From Ophiura sarsii (Eukaryota; Echinodermata; Ophiuroidea; Amphilepidida; Ophiuridae), in the NCBI GenBank assembly GCA_035610835.1, contig CM069457.1:21942658-22006657 (forward strand): 64,000 nucleotides of DNA, read 5' to 3'. Under the pieces are notes generated by a model. It was not told the origin of the DNA. It did not search any database and saw only the letters and a list, made by a program, of their open reading frames with translations. How positions within the stretch are numbered: the first letter of the stretch is position 1; every line of letters starts with the position of its first letter. A program made the position numbers and the translations under genes. Positions 58,089 to 64,000 of this stretch are shown here, piece by piece.

Positions 58089-58108
58089 AAACTAGTTATA
58101 TTATATGC

Positions 58109-58381
58109 TCTAATAAATCGTGTCTGCTCGATCCTATTCCCATGTGGCTCCTCAAGGACAATTCTACCCAGTTCATTCCCATTCTGACTGAAATTGTTAA
58201 TGTATCCTTTAAAACAGGTAATTTCCCTGATGCTCTCAAGGATGCTATCATAACACCGATTATTAAGAAACAAAACATGGATCCTAATATTCTCAGTAAT
58301 TATAGGCATGTTTCTAACATCAAGGTGGTTGCTAAAGTTGCCGTTTTTGTTATAAACACTCTTCTTTATCATGCTTATTAG
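58109..58381 (+). pseudogene. Non-LTR retrotransposon RT fragment (CR1/L2-like)
   Basis: The frame reads SNKSCLLDPIPMWLLKDN, then a helix ending VSFKTGNFPDALKD, then AIITPIIKKQNMDPN and LSNYRHVSNIKVVAKV. These match the start of the reverse-transcriptase domain of CR1/L2-type elements (KSC.LDPIP..LLK, FP..K.A...P..KK..LDPN.L.NYRPVSN). The expected P in NYRPVSN is H here. The fragment stops before the catalytic YxDD region, so it is a dead 5'-RT piece. It lies in the centre of long-inverted-repeat element 2, directly beside the inward tRNA-like sequence, and may be part of that element's history or a later insertion. Confidence 0.8.
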
Positions 58382-59838
58382 ATTTCTAAATCTCTTATTA
58401 CACTATTGACTTGCAGTATGTGTCTTGCTCACAAGAGAACCACACACCTACCTGTGTATTGTATCTGTCGTGTATCTGTCGTGTATACGTAGGGCTTTCG
58501 AGCTAGTCATTGTACCGTACACATCTTAATAGCACATACACATCAGCCAGTCCAGAGTTCCACAAATTTCACTTATAATACAAATTTCACTTATAGTACA
58601 GCTTCAGAGTGCTATAAATTTGACATCGTAAATAACCTGATTAATAACAGCACTGTAATTATTACCCAACTTGGTGTGTGTGTTTTAGTAGATGATTGTT
58701 TATCTTTACACTGTGAAAGTGGTGTGTATGTATTGAGGGGTCCTACTGTGCAGGGGTGTGTATAGCTGAGTACTGCCACATAAATCATCACTATAGTAGA
58801 TTCATAAACTCTGGCGCATCGGTATCGATTTTGGACCTCGTCCATTGGGCGTTAGAGGAACCCATTTTGACCAATGATGAAACAGCGGTACTTTTATAGA
58901 TGTTATTATCATGATTATTTGCGCTCCATAATCAAATGCTATTCATGATAGTGTGGCTTTATGAATAGGGCTGATCATATAGCTTTACAATCACGACAAC
59001 CAAAAACTTAATCCAGCAGCTTCAAATGTGTTATCCCTTTGGAAGCGGTTACCACAATAAAAACAAATCGAACAAAATATTATGTATGTCATTTTACCTA
59101 TTCATAATTTAGTGGACACTTTTTATTATTTTCCGTTTTTATTATGCACGTGGAATAAAGGAAACATTAAAATGAAAATAACAGTTCTACGTATTTATTT
59201 GCGAGAAAAAAACCGGAAAATAATTCACTAATCATTTTTTTATATACCTAGGTACAAAACCATTTGTCCTAATTAAATGGAAAAACAGTCATATCAACCA
59301 AGATACGGATTATAAACGTTACTTTAAGTATTTCTGGCTATAAGACCTGAATACCTTTATCAATTTATCTGAATAACAATACATTTCTTTATCGTTATGC
59401 CGATAATCCAACCGCAAGTTCCCTGTCACTAGGTACATAGTGGTGACTACATTTAACTGTCATTACAGTAGTACATGCACACGAACACACGGTATTAACC
59501 TTGCATATTACGATTAAATTCGAGTGCCTCCCCCTCTTTTGCTTCTGTTACCTCTTTACTGAAATGGTAAATCGCTAAAATCGGCCAATGTCTGCGAATC
59601 GACTATAATAGTAGGCCTAACTGTCGATGAGTGCTATTAATTCCTTACAGCACTCGGCAGCATCGCTGCCTCGTACTATAAGTCATACGTATAGTGGGCT
59701 AGTTCTATTTTAGAAGACTAGTATATCTAGTCCAAACGGTGTGATTTTCTTTATTTTCCCCTCCTCGTTTAGCAATAATATTTGTAGTACCGGAAACCAC
59801 GGGATTATAAATGTGTTTATCCTGCTATCCTTAAATTA

Positions 59839-60449
59839 CACTCTTAGAAAAAATGGTTCGTTTAAGAACCCTTTTTTGTCCCGCGGGGAGCACCTTTTGG
59901 CCTAAAAGGTTCTAAAAAGAACCTTAGAATGGTTCTTTGAAGAACTTTCAAATTTTAAATAAGACATAAAGGTATATTTACTTTTTTGTTTTTATGTAAT
60001 ATGCAAATTCAAGAGAAATGTAAACAAATTTAGTCCTTTTCAACTGTTAAAAATCATTTCTTCTTGGCTAAAAACATTTTTTACCGTTTTACCAAGAACC
60101 ATTGAGGGTTCTCCATAATTTTTCCCCAAAAGGTTCTTGAAGCTTGAGGAACCATTTTCTTGGCTAAAGAACCCTTTTAGAACCTTTTTTGGTTCTAAAA
60201 GGAACCCAATGAAATTTCTATAGGGTTCCTTTTAGAACCAAAAGTTGAAAAGGACTAAATTTGTTTACATTTCTCTTGAATTTGCATATTACATAAAAAC
60301 AAAAAAGTAAATATACCTTTATGTCTTATTTAAAATTTGAAAGTTCTTCAAAGAACCATTCTAAGGTTCTTTTTAGAACCTTTTAGGCCAAAAGGTGCTC
60401 CCCGCGGGACAAAAAAGGGTTCTTAAACGAACCATTTTTTCTAAGAGTG
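59839..60449. mobile_element. 611-bp TA-flanked MITE with ~206-bp inverted arms
   Basis: CACTCTTAGAAAAAATGGTT and its inverse open near-perfect arms of about 206 bases (59839-60045 and 60244-60449), flanked by TA. The TA duplication fits Tc1/mariner-like elements. The arms contain repeated GGTTC/GAACC pairs. High arm identity suggests recent activity. No open frame. Confidence 0.92.
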
Positions 60450-60454
60450 TACGG

Positions 60455-61570
60455 ACCTGTTAACTTATTTTAATTCGAGACTCATTATGTCAATCTACAC
60501 AAGGCATAGTGCAACCTTGATTATTGTTTTATACTAGAGCATCAATGACGCCAGCGCAAACTAAACATGTTCGTGTATAACATAATATTCCGTTTATTTT
60601 ACGGTATGTGATCAACTTTTTCATGAATTTACGGTGAATTTACGGTGAATTTCCAGTATTTAGTAATTCTAAATTACCAAGGATAACTAATCACGTTTGT
60701 CAGTCAACACTATCGCTACTCAATCCTCTAAACTAACGCTGAAATTGCAATACAATACACGTACACAATCGGGTAACGAGTTTTGAATCCCCGGTTTGAA
60801 CCCAACTCCGCCCAAGACATTTACTTCACGCTGTTGTAACAGTTTCCTAAGCTACGTAGCGTAGCATATTGCGAATAGTAATTGGATTTCGTGCAATTTG
60901 ATTTCAGTTTTCCTTCGGAAGAAAAAATACTTAATCGCTCCGTAAAGCAGTATGCTAATTAGTTAGATTACACCCAACAAACAACCCAAACATAATAGGC
61001 CTAAGACATTATACATGTACATATTCTTCTTATCCCGTCCACAATCGTGTACATCTATTCAAAATTCATGTTAAGGTTCTGTTTATTTTTAAACGGAACC
61101 AAAACAAGTTTCTGGAAGTTGTGCTGCCAGACGAAAATCAACATGCAGCAACGCTTCCATTTTACTTGTTTTCGTTCCGTAAAATAATCAGAATATTTGA
61201 ATAAATAGTATAAAGACTCGGATAAAACACGTGGGCCTATGAAATGAAGGAGAAAATATCAACATATCTACCATTGAACTTTTGTTATCAAAGAACAAGT
61301 CTTAGTTTAAATTGTATTACTTGGATATCAACCTTTTTAATATTTTAGCACTTATCACTTTAAGTCTGTATAACATTTATTACACTATGCGATATATATA
61401 ATTATTATTGCGCAAAGACTATATAGCACTATAATCGGTTTCAGCAAATGTGTTACCTCATTAAAAGTTTTGGGCCTGTCCACACTTCGGGAGAGGTAGT
61501 AAACTGCTTCCCGATTAAATCAATATAATTTCGATCCTGAAACAGACCAGAAAGGAAAACTATATATATA
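60455..61570. other. No gene seen
   Basis: AT-rich unique-looking sequence. A minus-strand TGGGTTCAAACC resembles a B-box (about 60790) but no A-box accompanies it. Confidence 0.4.
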
Positions 61571-61572
61571 CG

Positions 61573-61661
61573 GCATCAAAAAAGTAACTATACATGGGCT
61601 TTTTTAGGTAGAGAAGCCCATTTATTACCTGTATAGTTACCTTTTTGATGACTGTACACCG
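61573..61661. mobile_element. ~90-bp hairpin MITE
   Basis: CATCAAAAAAGTAACTATAC pairs with GTATAGTTACCTTTTTGATG; an inner ATGGGCTT/AAGCCCAT stem continues the fold. The whole can fold as one hairpin. Confidence 0.75.
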
Positions 61662-62496
61662 TGGATGTATCATGCATGGTTGCACGTCCATTTTAAATTT
61701 GGTCTACAATATTAAATATCGTGCGTCGTGGTCTGAATCCTCAAATAATTTGATGATCATTTGTGGAATGACAATATTACAGATGTGATCTTTTTTACGA
61801 ATTTTTAATTTCCCTGACGTGCCGACACATGTTTCCAGTCTGATAGGACACTTTTCCCAATGCCTTATCGAATAAATGTTGAATGTCATTGACGTTAAAA
61901 GTTTTGTTGTGCTTTGCAACATGATGTTTAATTTCAATCACCTAAAACACGATTTTAGTAATCCTACATAATTACATAGGCCACGGGAATAATATCAACT
62001 CGAGTGCCTCTTTCCATAAGTAACACACTGAAATATGTATTTGGCCTAATACTCACCCGTTAAAGTAACCATTAAGTAACATTCTGGGTAATTTTATGAG
62101 CTTTTATCTCTCATAAAGACGTATTGATTATTGGTTACTCAAATAACAATTTACCAGTACATCCCCATCAAATCAACCCTGCACCTCCCCAAATATGCAA
62201 GAGATCACATTTGCTGAACCCGATTATAGTAGACATGATGGCTATGTTATAAAAGAAATTTCAATCTTGGATACAAAAATAAAATCTAGTAAATAGGTCA
62301 ATTTAAAATAACATATATATTTGTGTGTATGTGTTTTAATAAAAGTACATTTGAAATTATATTTTGATTAAATAAACTTGGGCCAATTTACAAAAATTGT
62401 GAACAAGGGGAATCAATCAAGTGTAGAAATGATTAGATGTAGGCCTAATTACTTAGTAATAAACGCCTAAAAATGTTCGGAATTTGGTTTTCAATC

Positions 62497-62891
62497 GTCT
62501 TTATTTCGTATATTTCTTTATATTATGTTCAAACTATTGTGGACATCAATGGAAATCTGATGTGTTCATATTTCTAACGATACCAAATATGTAGCAATGA
62601 CGTGTTTTATTGTTCAGCCACTTGCTTGTGATTGTCGGAAGTCGTCAATCAAAATGTGCCAAATTTACCAATATTTTGTGCTCAAATAACACCTTGTCTG
62701 TCAATATTGCAGGTCGTCTGCTGACTTTAGGCACAAAATAGTGGTAACATTTGCATATTCAGCAAGTTGCTGAGCACTGACAAAAGTGATTGCTTTAAAT
62801 TTGGTATCATTAGAAAGATGAATACATCAGAATTCCATCGATGTCCACAAAATATAGACAGACATAATGAAATATGCGAAATAACGGGCGA
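62497..62891. mobile_element. ~395-bp palindromic MITE
   Basis: Arms TTATTTCGTATATTTC, TTGTGGACATC, TCTGATGTGTTCAT, TCTAACGATACCAAAT on the left are inverted on the right (ATTTGGTATCATTAGA, ATGAATACATCAGA, GATGTCCACAAAA, GAAATATGCGAAATAA). Divergence is about 15-20% by eye. No open frame. Confidence 0.75.
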
Positions 62892-63939
62892 TTGAGAAAA
62901 AAAAATCCGATTTCTTTCAGGGTATTATAATTATTTTATATACGAACTGCAACATTGGATTTAGTCTGGTGACATGGTAACAGTTGTTTTATCTCTCCTT
63001 TAATTATCAAACCTTTAGAGTTGCATTTCCCCATCTACCTCCAGCTGAACTAAATGTAGGCGTAGGATATAGCCTGTATTCACATCCAGAATATTTACGT
63101 ACGTATTAGTTTGCTTTGCTGAAACTAAAAACATGTATCCTAAATATACTTTAATGATTGTCCCTTTCAACCAATAGGAGGCCTATTTAGCAGTCCTATC
63201 ACTTATGAATATGTCCATTACACCATGAATCCCATAGGTACTCCTATTATTTATGTTTCCTTCACCAAATAAAAATAAAAATATTCTACATCTTCATTCC
63301 GGGAATGATGAGTGGCGTCATCTAGAATCTGGAATTTCACAAACAAATAAAATAAAGAGAGAAGATCGATCAGTATTTGTTAAGTTAATAATCCAAACAC
63401 GATTAGGAGGTTAATCTAAGAAACTAACATGTCATTTCTTAAACTGGCATTTCGAAAATGTAACGTTGCCACACAATTTGCATAATATGATATACATAGG
63501 TTAATCCTCTGTCAATACGGTATCCTATCTAGGCCAACATATCCGGGGATGTATTGTCTAAAGAGTAATACCATGGATACGTCTTAAACTCCAGTCTGAA
63601 GTTGTAAATAACGTTTTACCATGTTTACAGTGTAGTCTAATAGCAGCAGATAGTTATGTCATAAACTGATAATTATGTAGTTATTGCTTTGACGATCTAA
63701 TCCGAATTTTAGAGTGTCATTAACTGTACTCACCAAGGGTTACGGATTATTGCTGTTCATCTGTAAGGGAATGACTGAAACAGGTAAACAAAATTACTGA
63801 ATTAGAACAAGAAACAAGTAATATGAAATATTGCACTATGGTACCTTTCAATCATGTGTAGTACCATCAGGGATTGTTATCAATGAACACGCAAAAATAT
63901 GCTCATATGTACATACAATCCATAAATACAACCTATAAC

Positions 63940-64000
63940 TAAGGGAGTTTTCAGAAAAACTTTGGTGGGAGGCTGTGCAAAATGAGGGAGGGGGGCTCAC
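63940..64000 (+). mobile_element. Left end of a second GGGAGT-TTCAG element
   Basis: AAGGGAGTTTTCAGAAAAAC then TTTGGTGGGAGGC matches the left end at 10525 with a few changes. The rest is cut off by the window edge. Confidence 0.65.

Larger units (their letters stand above)
53490..59608. mobile_element. Long-inverted-repeat element 2 with tRNA-like sequences
   Basis: The left arm is split into 53490-53607 and 56212-56960. The right arm is continuous at about 58795-59608. Aligning them shows ~850-base diverged inverted arms; the right arm carries the uninterrupted sequence where the left has the 2.6-kb repeat inserted. The centre (56961-58794) holds an inward tRNA-like sequence at each end (56961-57033 plus, 58010-58088 minus), a 156-base tandem duplication, and a reverse-transcriptase fragment. 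No transposase is visible. Layout and tRNA-like tails match element 1, so the two look like relatives. Outer target duplications were not found. Confidence 0.75.

Noticed and set aside
60785..60815. B-box-like GGGTTCAAACC on the minus strand
   Set aside because: No matching A-box upstream, so no tRNA call.

Overview
The window is metazoan nuclear DNA. It has one intron-containing gene on the minus strand with GT-AG splice sites, a tRNA-Asn gene, and a very dense load of transposon-derived inverted repeats, minisatellites and poly-G/poly-C tracts. There is no prokaryotic gene density. The octamer TAGGCCTA and close relatives recur about twenty times. I associate that, together with the many poly-G-bearing short transposons, with marine invertebrate deuterostomes (echinoderm or hemichordate). 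That placement is inference, not proof. An assembly gap of exactly 100 N lies at 27168-27267.

Protein-coding content. The only gene I can support is a secreted or receptor-type protein built of tandem fibronectin type III (FN3) modules, transcribed right to left. It has a signal-peptide exon (48407-48332) and then five single-exon FN3 modules (39888-39514, 35281-34964, 34192-33890, 30023-29721, 28226-27924). Every junction is phase 1, so all exons join in one open frame of at least 559 codons. The gene continues past the left end of the last exon and I could not find its 3' end. A decayed copy of the end of the third FN3 exon lies next to it (33732-33780). The only other protein-like sequence is a reverse-transcriptase fragment of a CR1/L2-like non-LTR retrotransposon (58109-58381).

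Region by region. 1-6800: minisatellites, tRNA-Asn (1909-1982), small MITEs. 6803-9712: a 2.9-kb inverted-repeat element carrying about 14 copies of a TGTCCGTCCGTGAC motif. 10525-13334: a series of small transposons, one with hAT-like 8-bp duplications. 14880-17017: two identical 508-bp repeats around a 1.1-kb segment, with an 8-bp match at the outer ends only. 18083-21065: a 2.4-kb TA-flanked element and a hAT-like element with a perfect TSD. 21777-22111: a fold-back element. 23075-25748 and 53608-56211: two copies of a 2.6-kb composite repeat. 27.9-48.4 kb: the FN3 gene, whose first intron holds a 4.5-kb element with ~860-bp inverted arms and five inward-pointing tRNA-like sequences. 53490-59608: a second long-inverted-repeat element with two inward tRNA-like sequences, its left arm split by one composite repeat. 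59839-60449: a TA-flanked MITE with ~206-bp arms.

The most unusual feature is the pair of long-inverted-repeat elements whose arms carry or abut tRNA-like Pol III promoter sequences aimed inward. Their central and inner tRNA-like copies share a non-tRNA tail, so they look like members of one family.
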